The notes beneath the pieces were generated by a model. That model ran no database searches. It worked only from the letters and a program-made list of their open reading frames with translations, and was not told the DNA's origin. Source: Mansonella perstans (Eukaryota; Nematoda; Chromadorea; Rhabditida; Onchocercidae). From it: 64,000 nt of DNA. The position numbers and the translations under genes were made by a program. Position 1 is the first letter of the stretch. Each line of letters starts with the position of its first letter. The stretch spans positions 1 through 64,000 of the forward strand of contig JBAMDO010000218.1 in NCBI GenBank assembly GCA_037074765.1, read 5' to 3'. Positions 42,573-55,243 of the stretch are shown here, piece by piece.

Positions 42573-44147
42573 AAATTGAAGCAATTATGCTTTGTCATAC
42601 GTTTCAGCAACATAATGTGCAACCAAAAAATTCATTTTTTGTTCCATTTCACATAATTCTCTTCTTAGCCTTTGCAACTGCCATGCTTGCCGCATTACAG
42701 TACGAATCTTAAAAATGACATTACTGTATGAATCTTAAAATGACTTAAAATGACACTACTTTTTTTTCAAAAAAATTTACAAATTACTTAATAATTTGAT
42801 TAATGAAATTTTACGAAATTCGAAAACATATTTGATATGCTTTCAAAAAATTTCATATCCAGATAAATATGTTTGAGAAGTTTTTTTACTTTTTTTTCAA
42901 AATTTTCATCATAACATTATCATCAATTGAGAATTTTTGACCATTGTTTTTTCTTTTTTTTCTTTTTTTTTTTTATATTTTTAGAGATAAGGAAAAAAAG
43001 GGACGAATGAGGAGTGAGAAGATCATATCAGAAACATTTGACGAAAATTATAATTTAAAGATAAATGATTCTTTTTGTTTTTTTTCATTTCAAAATTTTT
43101 TGACGAAATTAAAAGTGAAAATTTAACAACCCTTAATAAAATTAAATTAATGCTAGAAATGAAGTTTTTTCAAAAAATTAACAAATTCCTCAATGAAATT
43201 AAATTAATGAAAGAAATGATGTTTTTTTAAAAAATTAACAAACTCCTTGATATAATTAAATTGATGTAAGAAATGAAATTTTTTCAAAAAATTTTACAAA
43301 TTCCTCAACAAAATTGAAATTAATGAAATTTCATAAAAAAAGCTTACCAAATTTTCCTGTCGAATTAAACTGAAAATATCCGAACACTGTGAAAATCTTT
43401 TATTATTCCGAAATGAATTTAATGTTGCAAGAATATCCATTTCATCTAAATTCTCTTCATCCCAACTATCGTCAGATTTTGATAAATAATTTTCCTCATC
43501 ATTTTTACCTAAAATAATTTTAAAAAAAATTGTTTGAAGAAAATTTATTAAAATTTAAAAAAGAAAAATCTTTTTTTGCACGAATTCTTATTTGCATTAA
43601 AATTTAATGAAAAATTTACCTGATTTGTTGTCAAATTTCCCATCGTAAGCATTTTTAAGCAATATGCATAAGTCGGCATAACTAACGATGTTTGGTATTT
43701 GTTGTTGATTTGGTAAATTAAGCAATGAAAAGATGCTCTCAGCTTGTGCTCTATAATTGCAAAATTTTTTTTTATTAATTAGTTAATTAAAATATTGTTA
43801 AGGAATGATAAATTAATTTGTGAAAAGAGCAAAAGTATATTTTAAGTATTATTAAATTTAAAAGAAAAAAATTTCATATGATATAAGCTTTGCAGTGATT
43901 AAATGTCAGTTCAAAATTTTTCCGAACAAATCAATTAAATATACATTTTGAAGAATTGCAATTTGCTAAGCAAATAATGCAAACACCAGCAGTAACTGAT
44001 AATTAACAGCTAATAATAGTAATAACAACAGTAATAACAACAACAATATTAATAATAATAGCAATAATAGTAATAATAATAATAAAAGTAATAATAATAA
44101 TAATGATAATAATAATAATAGCAATGGTAATAATAATAATAATAATG

Positions 44148-44221
<74 letters not shown>

Positions 44222-44600
44222 CAACAATAATAAGCGATAATAATGCATGATTTGCAAATGCTAAATAAAACTCACTAAAGAGTAAAACAATTTTGAAAAT
44301 AGTTTTATTCATTGATTAATGGTATTTGCTAATTTAAATGCAATAAAATTTAGACAACGTTAAAAAAAAAATTGGAAATGAATAAATTAAATTATAATAA
44401 AAAAAGCAATAATGATAAACAAACTTATTTATGAATGATTTGTTGCAATTTTCCAATACTTTATCATAGATCAACGCAATCAGATGTGGAAATTTATTAG
44501 TTCTAATTAGTTTATGAATATATGAAATAACTGTTTGTTTTGCTGTTTGTGACACACTTTTCATCGTTCCCAATTTACCGTTCTTTTTATTTTCTATCAT
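41162..44600 (-). CDS. Unrecognised 437-residue protein
   Basis: Six exons (44425-44600, 43620-43750, 43348-43508, 42601-42707, 41967-42077, 41162-41789) join with matching phases to 437 residues. The N-terminus is basic and helical (QTAKQTVISYIHKLIRTNKF) and is followed by KAQAESIFSLLNLPNQQQ. An acidic stretch (DDSWDEENLDEMDI) precedes an amphipathic helix IRTVMRQAWQLQRLRRELCE. Then comes a cysteine cluster (CACQNNGECSECDSGC). The long last exon is Ser/Asn-rich and low complexity, ending with a second Cys pair motif (ECLNCDEQILC) and SSYWNKN. There is no signal peptide or membrane segment, so a cytosolic or nuclear protein is likely. The cysteine spacing could bind metal, but I do not recognise a defined finger. 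Start is the first ATG of the open exon; an upstream noncoding exon is possible. Confidence 0.82.
42110..42420. repeat. Three ~110-bp tandem copies in an intron
   Basis: Copies share ctttgaaatgatgaaaatta followed by attaattaatt and a tttttcc-caga-tca block. They fill the intron between exons 4 and 5 of the unrecognised gene. Confidence 0.75.
42690..42750 (-). repeat. Duplicated splice acceptor upstream of exon 4
   Basis: The exon start tacgaatctt with flanking attacag/aatgaca recurs as tatgaatctt at 42728-42737, 26 bases upstream in the gene's own direction. It parallels the acceptor duplications in rootletin. Confidence 0.55.
43130..43345. repeat. Three ~68-bp tandem copies in an intron
   Basis: Units contain aattaaattaatg, gaaatga and ttttttcaaaaaatt followed by acaaattcctcaa. 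They lie directly downstream of exon 3 of the unrecognised gene. Confidence 0.75.
44000..44235. repeat. (TAA)n microsatellite
   Basis: About 230 bp of taa/aat units, near perfect between 44150 and 44220, in intron 1 of the unrecognised gene. Ile- or Tyr-rich frames across it are artefacts. Confidence 0.95.
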
Positions 44601-47600
44601 TCAATCCTTTTTCTCTTCTTCTATTTTTCTTTTTTCTTTCTTTTTTCACTGAAAATTTGAATTAAACAATTTCAAAAAAATGTAGGAATTGTACTGCATA
44701 ATTAAAATTTTCAGCTAAAATTCTTCAAGTGTAATGATTTGCTGGATAAATTTAAAACTGGTTTAAATTTAAATGTCACGGAAGATTTTTTTTTTATGAA
44801 GACATTTTTTTTCAGAGCTAGCACAATTTCATCATTACAGGAAAGTAATTACATGGAGGAAATTTTCAAAAATCATTTTTAAAATTTAAAAAAATTTTTT
44901 TTGGTATTCATAAATCTTAACCAGTAAGACAACAAATATCTAGGACAGTAATTAAGATAACTTTATTGCATAATGAATAAATTCATGCTGGACGTTATTT
45001 AATTGCCTTTTTTTTTTTGAGTCACAGCTACATATAATTATCAAATTGACGCAGTACGGCACGTTTTTTTCAACAAATTGCATGATTTAGATAATTAGTG
45101 AAGTGTTAGTTACAATCTAATTTATCATCAAAGTTGACAAAAAAAAGCCAATAAAAATGACTGTAAATCTGATAATTTAATGCTTGTCTAATAAAATTTA
45201 TTTCCATTGTAAAAGTATTTTAAAATGATTTAATTGTACTGTTGCAAAATTTTCTTTTGTAACGAAAAAATGCAATGGTATGCTAAATTAAAAAAATTTT
45301 TAATTGAAATCTCATTTTATTCAATTATTTAAGTCATGAAAGTAAAATTGTAAAATAAAATATTTCGATAATACTTTCTGTTTTTTTTCTTTTTTTTTAA
45401 AGCTTTGAAATTTCATTTCAGATAATTTCATATGAAAATTTTTGTTTCCTTTTCTCGCTAACAATGTTCAAATTTACTAAAGCTTTTCAAATAATTGATA
45501 CATCAAAGGAAAAGAAGTTTACCTATTGACAGAACAAAAAAAAGTTAATTTTTAAAGTTTACCGTTTGAGAGAATGAAACAGTTAATTTTTTTTTAAGTT
45601 AGACGAATGATTAACAATTCCAAGAAAATCGTAAAACCTTTTAAATTATTAAATGAATTATCAATAAGCATTATAGTTCAGGAAAAGTTTAAAAAAATCA
45701 ATAAGTATCATAGTATAGTAATAATTTAAAAAAAAAAAAAAAAAAATCAATGTGTATTTGAAGTTTCCAATTATCAGGAGTGGTAATTATGTTCGAACAA
45801 TTTCAATGAAACAAAAAAAATATTAAAATCGATGAAAAATTTTTCAAACAATAGCAATAGATTTGAGATTGCAAAGTCGTGTTGATAGCTGGTGAATTCA
45901 GGGAGGATAAGTGTAATCAGTTAAAACCGCTGCTTTATTGACGAATTTTCTAAAGTACTTTTTTCTTTTTTTTGTTCACATCTATAAATTCATTATCATC
46001 AAAGTGATTTGTTGATTGTAAACAAAATTTTTTCGTACAAGAGTAAACATTAGCACGACAACAAACAATTCATATCAGAAATAAAAAAGTTCATTTCTGA
46101 TATTACGTATTAAATTTTGTTTGCTTCTAATTTCTATTCTTTTCTGTCTTTCTTTCTTCATTTTTTTTTTGCTGTTCGCTATGAAATTTTATTTTTACCT
46201 TTAAACGCACTTGGCAAGTTTTTTTCTTCTTTCCTTTTACTTCGTCGAGCTACATTTTTTAGAGTAACACAGTGAGTTAAAAAGTTTATTACTACGTTTT
46301 AAAATGAAATTTGAAACAAACATCTTGTTCACATTTACTAACAATCAGTTTCAACAACCGGAAAAAAAATGAAATATATGAAAAAAAAGTTTGAAAAATG
46401 TTTTTAACATTGCTATTGCTAAAATGTAGAAAAATTTTTTCGTTTTAATTTTTTTTTTTGTTACACTTAAAATACAAGAGTAAATTAATTTTATTCATTT
46501 TAAAATGCTCAAGAATTTACACAGTGGAAAGTTTGTGTGAAGAAAAGTTTCCCGTGAAATTGTGATGAAAAATTAACATTGCTAAAGCACAAAATTTTGC
46601 AAAGTACAAAAAGTTTGGTTATGGAAAAAAGTTTTTTTTTCCTGAAATTCCAATTTGAGAGAAAAATAATTTGTATTTTGAAGTTTTTTAATCAAATATT
46701 TATTGATGTTTGTTAAAAGTTAATAAATGAATGGATTATTTTTTATTATAATAATTAATAATATAAAAAATTTCAAATTTTTTAAGAATTCCTAATTTGA
46801 AAATAATATTATAACTTTTCCTCTTTCTCTTTCTCAAAAGTTATACATTAAAGAATTTGAAATTAACAATATCTGGACAGAAACAAAAAACGAAAACGTG
46901 TTCCAATAATATTTAAAAGTTCAAAATTTTTAAATAACATGCAAGAGCAAAAGAAAAGAAAAACAATGTGAAACAAATGAAATTTCATTTTTCGAAAAGT
47001 GAAATAAATAATTTTCACTGTCCTCATGGAAATGTAGCAAGAAGGCAAGAACAAGTGTGAAGTTAAAGATCAGGATAATCTTCCTCGTTAACAAATGACA
47101 CAGCGGGAGTAGTGCAACAATTAATTCACATTTGTGAAAGCTTGTGTTAAAAATTGAAAACAAAAATGATCAAGGATAACGATAAATGATCTCTAGGAAG
47201 AATTGCAGCAAAAATAATTTATCAAAAAAAATAAAAAAAGAAAAAAAGACAAAGGTTAAAGTGAAATCAGATCAAAATAAGTTTAATTGAAATCAGACCA
47301 AATCAATATCTTTCCAAAAAAATTTTATTTTTAATGACTGGGATTATCTAATTGAAGTTTCAACATCAATAGTTGGAAATTTTATTAAATATTAACTAAA
47401 TTTTTGAATTCAAATATGCATTAGTGTAATTTCTCTCATTTGAGAAAGAAAAGAAGTAAGTGGAGATTAAAACAAATTGACTTTCGGTGATACCTTTAAA
47501 GTTAAATTAAGTCATCTAATCAAAATTGATTTTTGATGATAGTTTTAAAGGTAAATTAATTCATCTAATTAAAATTGATTTTTTTGATAACTTTAAAGTT

Positions 47601-50198
47601 AAATTACTTATCTAATCAAATTTCATCGAAAACATTCCATAACTGCATGAATTGAATTAGATTTCTATAATTATTATATTCAGCATGAAATAGCGATAAA
47701 AAGAAATTCTAAATTTTTCTTAATACTAAATTCTTCTATATAATTATTATATTCAGCATGAAATGAAGAAAAAATGAAATTCTTTAAATTTTTTTTTTTG
47801 ATTAAACCCATTCAATCATTTTATTTACGAGATAATAAAAGATAACAAAAGAATCAAATGTTTGAAAAATTTTTTGACAAAATTAAATCAATCATGAAAG
47901 ACGGTGCGATCTTTCAATGTATTTAATTACTTTCCTTTTTATCATCTATTTATCTATTTGTCTCTCTTGTTTTTTTGCTAAACGAAAAGATAATTGAATT
48001 TTATCAATCAATAATTAAGATCAAATTTAAATCTTAAATATTAATTCAAATTTCATTATTCATATACAAAGCTTCCCGTCTTTTTTTTTAACACTCTCTC
48101 TGTTTATTTTTTTGCTCTCTTGTACCCTATTTAATTATAATTACTACTTTTTACTTGTTCTCTAGTTGCCTTCTTTTTCTTATATCAAATTTTGAATTAA
48201 TTTGCACAAAATAAATTTTGTGCTTTGTAACGTAACCTTTTAACGTGATCTTACAGAAACGAATCACATCTAGAAATTGAGCTAAAATTAAAAATGCTGT
48301 CGATGAAAAAAACAAAAATAATAGAAATAATTGAATTAAGGCAGAAATTATTGAATTAAGCACACTAATAATTAATTTAAATGCAGTAATAGTTGATTTA
48401 AGCACAGTAACAATTATAGTAATGATTAATTCATGCAGTTATTTTGTTGTCAAAACATTGCTAAATATTATTTTTAAAATTACAAATGATTTTAAAATAA
48501 TATACAAACACATCAGTGGAGAAACTAATAAACGTAAATTTCATTATCATCATTTGTGGCAAAGTAAAAAAAAAGAAGTCATATTTTTCAAAAATTTTAA
48601 ATTTGTCATTGCCATAATTAATGCAACACAATTATTTATGTATGGAAAATTATTCAGCAAAAATTTTAGTTCAGTGAGTCAAAATATCTTTTCTTTTCAT
48701 TTTTTTTTTTTTATTTTTATAATTACAAAATTCTTTTTTTTCTTTCAAACCCATTTCACACAATCATCATCACCATCATATTCCTCGCTGTCGTTTCCTT
48801 CTTTCGTTCATATGTTATTTCAATCATTTCAGTTTCAAATTACGTTTTTCAAGTCATTTTTCAGCATCATCCTCGTTCAACACTATTGTCTCCGACCATA
48901 TTTATCCACTATTTTTTTTTTTTAATGACTTGTAGAATTATAAAACTAGAGGAACGACCTATCATTATCCCTCTAATTATTATTTTGCTGCTATTATTAT
49001 CATTGTTATTGCTATTACCATCATCATCATTATTGCTGTCATTATTACTATTATTAATACTATTATTTTATTATTATTATTATTACTCCTATTTTTATTA
49101 TTATTGCCATTATTATTGTAACTATTATTATTATTACTATTATTGCATTACTATTATTATTATTACTTTTATTGTTATTATTATTATCATTATTATTATT
49201 TTTATTACTATTAGTGTTATTAGTACTATTATCATTATTATTGTTATTACTGTTAATATTATTATTATTTTCATCATCATTATTAATTTTATTATTATTA
49301 TCATCCTATTTACTTTTCGCCGTTTCACAATTTCGATTTATTTCACTGTTGTATGATAATTTTGAGACTTTTACATTTTAGCTTATATTTATATATTTAC
49401 GCAGATAGTGGTAAAGTTTTTTCGTTTTTTCTTTTTACTTGTTTGTTTTTTTTCAATCAAAATTTAAAATACTTTTAATCAGAAAAATTAAATTTTCGTT
49501 TAATTTTTGCTTTTCTTTTTTTTGTCTTTTTTCTCTGGTCGTAGTTAGTTAGCATTGAGCAAATTTTTGAAATTTTTTATGACGCAATTTTTTTGTTTTA
49601 TAACAAATAAAATTTAAAAAGAAAAATGTTAAAAGTTACCAAAGATTGAGAGAAAGAAAGTAAGAAACGAGAATGTAATACAAAATGATCAAAACTGTTC
49701 CAAAATGTCAATTTTAATCGTAAATTTTGTAAAATTTCAACAATTCGGATCAGTTCATTTGATTTGAAATTGAGAGCATTCATCGCATACAGCTGGTGAT
49801 ATTTGGGTCTTACCTATTTAGGTCATTCTTTTTTCTAAACATCGACCTTTTGACCATATTACCCGTCCTCTGTTATCGCATCTTCCCCGTTTCCTTTAAA
49901 TGATTTCCAACATTTGACCTAACACTGCCGACTTTTCTAACCTCTGCTTTTGGTTTTAATCATTAATTGAAATGACTGAAATTTTTTAAAATATAATTTT
50001 ACTAATTGCTAAATTAATGGCATATTCATTAATAATTACTAAATGTTCTAATTTCAATACTTGCATTCCTGCTAACACTTCAGAGGTTGTAGAAGCAAGA
50101 AACTTTCATTTCTGGATGTATTATTACATCCGAAAACTGGAAACAGGTTTTATTGTTCATGTTTCATGAATGTTTTTACATTCTGGATTTTACTTTAG
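44601..50198. other. 5.6-kb region between divergent genes, no gene seen
   Basis: The region separates two divergently transcribed genes and must hold both promoters. I see no supported exon. It has imperfect tandem repeats at 47465-47625 (three copies of about 60 bp, ctaatcaaaattgatttttg core) and 47655-47790 (two copies with ataattattatattcagcatgaa-like sequence). An ATT-rich microsatellite spans 48975-49310. Long open frames here are low-complexity. Confidence 0.5.
48975..49310. repeat. ATT-type imperfect microsatellite
   Basis: About 330 bp of tatt/attatt units with frequent single substitutions. Confidence 0.92.
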
Positions 50199-53100
50199 AT
50201 GTTTGCAAAAATATTTATATTATTATCACTGCAAATAATTATCGCTCTTGCTGAAGCAATGTCATTTCTGGATTTGAAGAAAGTAATCCGGGTATGGATT
50301 TTTTTATTATTGTCATTTGATTGCAAATTTAATTAACCAATTTAATTTAAAAAATTAACGAATCGAGATAAACATTTAAAATAAAAAAATTAATATATGA
50401 AAGCAAATTTAATTATTGTGACGAATTTCATTAGTAAATTACTGTAACATGTAAATGAATGGAAAACGAATTGTTTCCGAATGGAAGTTTTTTTTAGCAC
50501 AGCAAATTTTAAGCAAGCGGCACACCGATACTCTTCCTGAATATTTCTACCATTAATCTTCTTCTATTAATCCTTATCAATTGATTAATTCTTCTAAAAT
50601 TTTAAAATTGATATTTGAGGGAGCTCTTGATGCTGTAACGGCAGTACCGTCTTCAGCAACAGCAAATTACGGTTTTAATGATACATCACAGTTGACTGCT
50701 CGAAACGGTGGTGTCCAGGGAATTGATCCGATTATTCGTAAAAGACTTTCGAGACTTTTTCATATTCCACCGGATTTCGTTCATCAATTAGCTGCTCAGA
50801 CTGGCTTTATTGATTATGAACCAACAACAGCTAGACCACTTCCAAATTATTGGTTAGAGAAATTTTTGAAAATTTTAAACTATGTTGAAAAATGCTTATG
50901 CTTATCAGGAGCCTCTATTGTACCAGTATTCCTATGAACATTTGTCACATTTGTCATATGTATATTCTTCTAGGTTTCCAGAATACAATATAGGATCTCC
51001 TTTCATCCAGGTAAATATTTTTTTTGAAAAAAAAGTTTAACAAGTACATTTTAATAAAAATTTAAGCAAAATAAAGTAACATTGTTTATCAAGTTATATT
51101 TTTGAATAAATTGATAATTTTAAAACACTCTGTTGATTTATCTGAAAATAACAAAATAAACAATGCAAAAAGTTATAAATTAAATTCATGATTTTCTTAT
51201 CTTATCCTGTAAAAAATGACTGTAGGAAGATCCATCAGTTGCAGCTAATTCAGCTGATAGTTTATCACCAATTGTTCAAGAACAGCAACAAGAGAGGTAC
51301 TTTTTATTTTAATTTATTAATTTTTTTCCTGAATTATTATTTTGTCATGTGTGAAGCGTGATATTTTATGAAATTTTAATTTTCTTATTTTAAAATACAT
51401 CGCACATGGGCTAAAGGTTTTAAATTAAATTCACATAAAAATTAACTTGTATATTATTTAATAGATTCTAAATTGTCAGCTAATGAGGATAGGAAAACGA
51501 ATACAGGATGAAGCGAAGAATTTCTGGTATTGCTTAGCTTAGGAATTAAACGATCACGTTAACATCTTTCTTGACTGTTGAACTACCTAATTTTCATTAA
51601 GAGTTATCATAATTTTTTCCAATTCATATAATAAAACATTTTCCTGCATCCTAAAAATTGTCCAATACTGATAACTGATCTGAAAATTATCCAATGCTGA
51701 AAGTATTAGTTGATACAAAAAAAGAGAAAAAAAAGTGAAATTTACAATTTATATTTACAGCAACTTTTTTAACAACTCACAAATCAATCCAAATATCGTA
51801 TCCGAACAGCAAATTGCAACTTTACAATCCGAACAACAAGCTGTCGTTATTCAACCTGTAATTAAAGATGGTCATTTGTAAGTTTGACGAAATTTTTACC
51901 GTTTCTCAAAGATATTTAGCTAAGAATTTTACATTTTTTTCCTGGTATTTAAAAAAAATTATCCAGTGCTAAAAGTATTGGTTGGTTTTGAAAATTGTGC
52001 AGTACTGAAAATGTTAGTTGATCCTGAAAATTCTTTAATACTGATAATTAATCCTGAAAATCGTCTAATACTGAAAGTATTAGTTGGTACAAAAAAAGAA
52101 AAAAAAAGTGAAATTTATAATTTATATTTACAGCAACTTTTTTAACAATTCACAAATCAATCCAAACCATACCGTATCCGAACAACAAATTGCAACTTTA
52201 CAATCCGAACAACAAGCTGTCGTTTTTCAACCTGTAATTAAAGATGGTCATTTGTAAGTTTGACGAAATCTTTACCATTTCTCAAGAATATTTTGCTAAG
52301 AGTTTTGCATTTTTTCCGTGGTATTTAAAAAAAAAAGATTATCAAAATTTTAATACTTTTGCAATTTAAAATTTTTTATCATCTCAGATATTATCAACAA
52401 TTCGGTGTTTTACCACAAGGTGGTCAACCGAGAATGATTATTTATGGTGGACGATTATACATGGCTACACCATTACAAAGCGAAACACATGCTCAAGTTA
52501 GCTTATTATGCTATAAACTGTCGTGAAAGTTTTTATGAGTGGTCAACTTGTGGGTAATGTTTCCTAAAGTTTTGTTTAGGAATTGCTATGATGGTACAAT
52601 TGGTTGTGTGTGTGTGGGATGAGAATTGTGATTTGATTGAATTGATTTATGAGAACCCTCAAACTTGGTTATTAAACTGTTGTATTGAGTGATCTGCGTT
52701 GAGTTGAGTTGAGTTGAGTAGATTTGAGTTGGATTGTGTTCGCACCTCAAACTTGGGTAATTAAACTGTTGTGTTGAGTTGAGCTGCGTTCAGTTGTGGG
52801 ATAACCTCAAACTTGGGTAATTAAACCGTTTATTAAATAACATTAACAAACACGAATTATAATGATAATACAAAAAAACGCGAAGCAAATCGTATAAGAA
52901 AAAGTTGATATAATAAAAAGGGGGAGCTGGATAGCTACCAACCAGTCTGGAACTGTTGAAAGCATTTACTGATGCTTGTGGAAGATTTGACAGTTTATAT
53001 ATGGGGGAGAAGATGAGGTGGAGACTACAATGGTCCGATGATCATAGTGAATGTAATTAAAACAAATGATGAATGAGATAGCTGACTTATCATAAAATTT

Positions 53101-55243
53101 ATTCCCCTTTGATTGATACTAGGTTTATTTTTCAATTTCGCAAATTTCGCGACATAAACTGTATATATTCCAATTATTATTATCAAATCGTTATACGGTA
53201 TACTATATTATCTCATTTATCATCCGATAATTTTACAGTAACTTTTCGCAAAATACTGTTCTAGCATAAATTATCGTTAAAAGATTTTGATTGCTCCACA
53301 CCTCACTTATTTACTCTATTATAACAACCATTATTAGAGACACAATACTACTCCAATTATCCTAAATAATTTCACAGTAATCCCATTTTTATACTGTATT
53401 GTTACAGTTATCGTAAGATTTTGTTTAATTTCATAAACTCTTTCATTTTTCTTTTTTTTATTTAGTTGTCGTTCATTTTTTTTTAAAAGTATTTCAGACA
53501 TTGTTTCAGTGATTGATAATATTTAGGAAGTGACAGCAAACGGTTTGGTCACAGAAAGTTTAAGTGAAATGAATAATAAAAATAAAAACAATCATATTGC
53601 ATCAAATATATCAACGGGACAAAATGATGTAATGAATTATCATCGTATTTATGCGCAAAATATAAAAGCAGCAGAAGATGCACAAATTCAAGCTGCTAAA
53701 CTTCAGAAAGTAATAATATTTCTTTTTCTGGACGTATATTTGACATTTAATTACATTGTATGTGTGATTTAAAGACCTTTAATGAGTCATTTCGATTATT
53801 AAATAGGAATATGCATTATTTCGTATTCCAATTTAATATATTACTTCATATTTAGTATTACTATATTATTTAATTTTAACAGCTAATTTCATTAACGGGT
53901 TATCAGTTAAAGTGTAATGTTTTTAATAAAAATAGATTGAGGAGATATACGAATAGATTTTTAATTAAAATTTACAATTTCTCGATATTAATGTTACACA
54001 GTGGTGATCAATTTATTTTATTGTAAGAAATTTGACTTTTCAAAAGTTTAATTCACAACATTCATCATTGATGAATTGAATTTAAGATTTTATTGAAAAA
54101 CACAACCATTCATTTCGCAGATCATTGTGCCAGATGCTTCATCGAACAAAATTCGTGGAATTGAAAACAGTGAAAGGATATCACCATCACCATTACCATC
54201 GTCATCATCATCATCATCATCATCGTCATCATCATATTCAAAAGTGTACAAAAAAGAAGTTGAAAATTACGATAAATTACAACAAATCAATCTACGGAAC
54301 GAATCAGTTTGTACACTGATAATTACCCCACTTATTCATTTTGTTAATTGAAATAAATATTTTTGAAAATAATGAAATCTATTAAAAATTTAAAAAGTAT
54401 TTAAAATTCTAGCTTAATAATTTGACATTTATACTGAATTATTATTTTAGAATTTCAAACAATACGACAAAGTTGACAGTGTAAAAAATGATGAAATAAT
54501 TGATGAGCAAACGACAACAATAAGTAACACTCAGCAAACTGATATGCATCAAACACAAATTTATTCTTCATGGCAAAAGGTTAAACTTTAACTTTACTTA
54601 GATCATAAATTTCATAGGCTATAAATTTCCTAAATTTTAAAATTACATCATTTTTTTTTAAATTTAGCATTAACATAAATATTAAATTAAAATTACAAAT
54701 ATCTTACGAGACCGTTTTCAAAAAAAAAAAAAAGTTTTGCTATAAATTATTTAAGGTTGAAAAAGATGAAAATGCTGAATTGGTAAATAACGATCAGTCA
54801 ATGCGACGAATTTTGGCATTAAGACGTAAAATGGCTGCTGATCGAAAAAAATTCGCTAACCGCAAACGATTACTATCATCAATGAAACGAAAAGTATACA
54901 AGGATGATGATTTAAATAGAGAAGTAAATTCATTGCACACTTAAGAATAAAAAATTGTTTTAAATTTTAAAAATTTTAATTCTATGAGAAATTCTAATAA
55001 AATTTAAATAATCGTATTAAAATAAGAAATGTAATTTTACTGAAAAAAAATAAATAAATTTCAAATAACATATGCATTAATTTGTAGATATTTCGTCGTC
55101 ACTGTACCAACATTCGATCATTGGCATTACAGTATGGTTTCACGGGTATCAAGCAATATGTTATAGCTAATTGTATGATACTCGGAAATTACTATCCAGA
55201 ATTTCGATGTAGTCAAGCTGAAATTTCAGTTGATAAATGTTAA
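50199..55243 (+). CDS. Unrecognised secreted 533-residue protein
   Basis: Twelve exons join with matching phases: 50199-50291, 50620-50852, 50974-51010, 51226-51296, 51761-51877, 52134-52253, 52388-52496, 53527-53709, 54121-54306, 54451-54579, 54756-54923, 55088-55243. The ATG directly follows ttttactttag, an ideal SL trans-splice acceptor. Residues 1-20 form a signal peptide (IFILLSLQIIIALAEA). The middle is Gln/Asn/Ser-rich, includes the duplicated exon and a run of a dozen serines coded by tca repeats (54190-54235). A basic segment (MRRILALRRKMAADRKKFAN) precedes a compact C-terminus with four cysteines (FRRHCTNIRS, IANCMILGNYY, FRCSQAEISVDKC). Secretion is well supported. Function is unknown; a cuticle or other extracellular-matrix role is only a guess. 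Confidence 0.87.
51637..52262 (+). repeat. Tandem duplication of intron plus exon (373-bp offset)
   Basis: Exon copy A (51761-51877, 117 bp) and copy B (52134-52253, 120 bp) are about 92% identical. Each is preceded by similar intron sequence (ctgaaagtattagtt.g.tac, then atttatatttacag). Both exons are phase 2 at each end, so either or both can be spliced in frame. B encodes one residue more than A (NPNHTVSEQQ versus NPNIVSEQQ). Confidence 0.93.
52658..52827 (-). repeat. Three tandem SL1 spliced-leader exon copies
   Basis: Read on the minus strand, 52827-52806 equals the 22-nt nematode SL1 exon at all positions. 52767-52746 matches 21 of 22, and 52678-52658 matches with one deletion and two changes. 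Each ends TTTGAG followed by G(G)T, like the SL RNA donor. Spacer units contain caactcaactcaac repeats. No Sm-site (AATTTTTGG-like) or SL RNA 3' hairpin follows within 100 bases and no 5S rRNA is adjacent, so these look like SL-derived repeats and not working SL RNA genes. Confidence 0.8.

Noticed and set aside
44003..44312. Poly-Ile and poly-Tyr open frames
   Set aside because: Translation of the TAA/ATT microsatellite inside an intron.
48422..49381. Long plus-strand frames (167 and 156 codons)
   Set aside because: Phe/Ile/Leu-rich low complexity from T-runs and ATT repeats; no splice or start context and no family motifs.
52658..52827. Calling functional SL RNA genes
   Set aside because: No Sm-binding site or terminal stem-loop follows the SL1 exons and spacing (60 and 88 bp) is too short for the first two complete SL RNA genes of about 100 nt.
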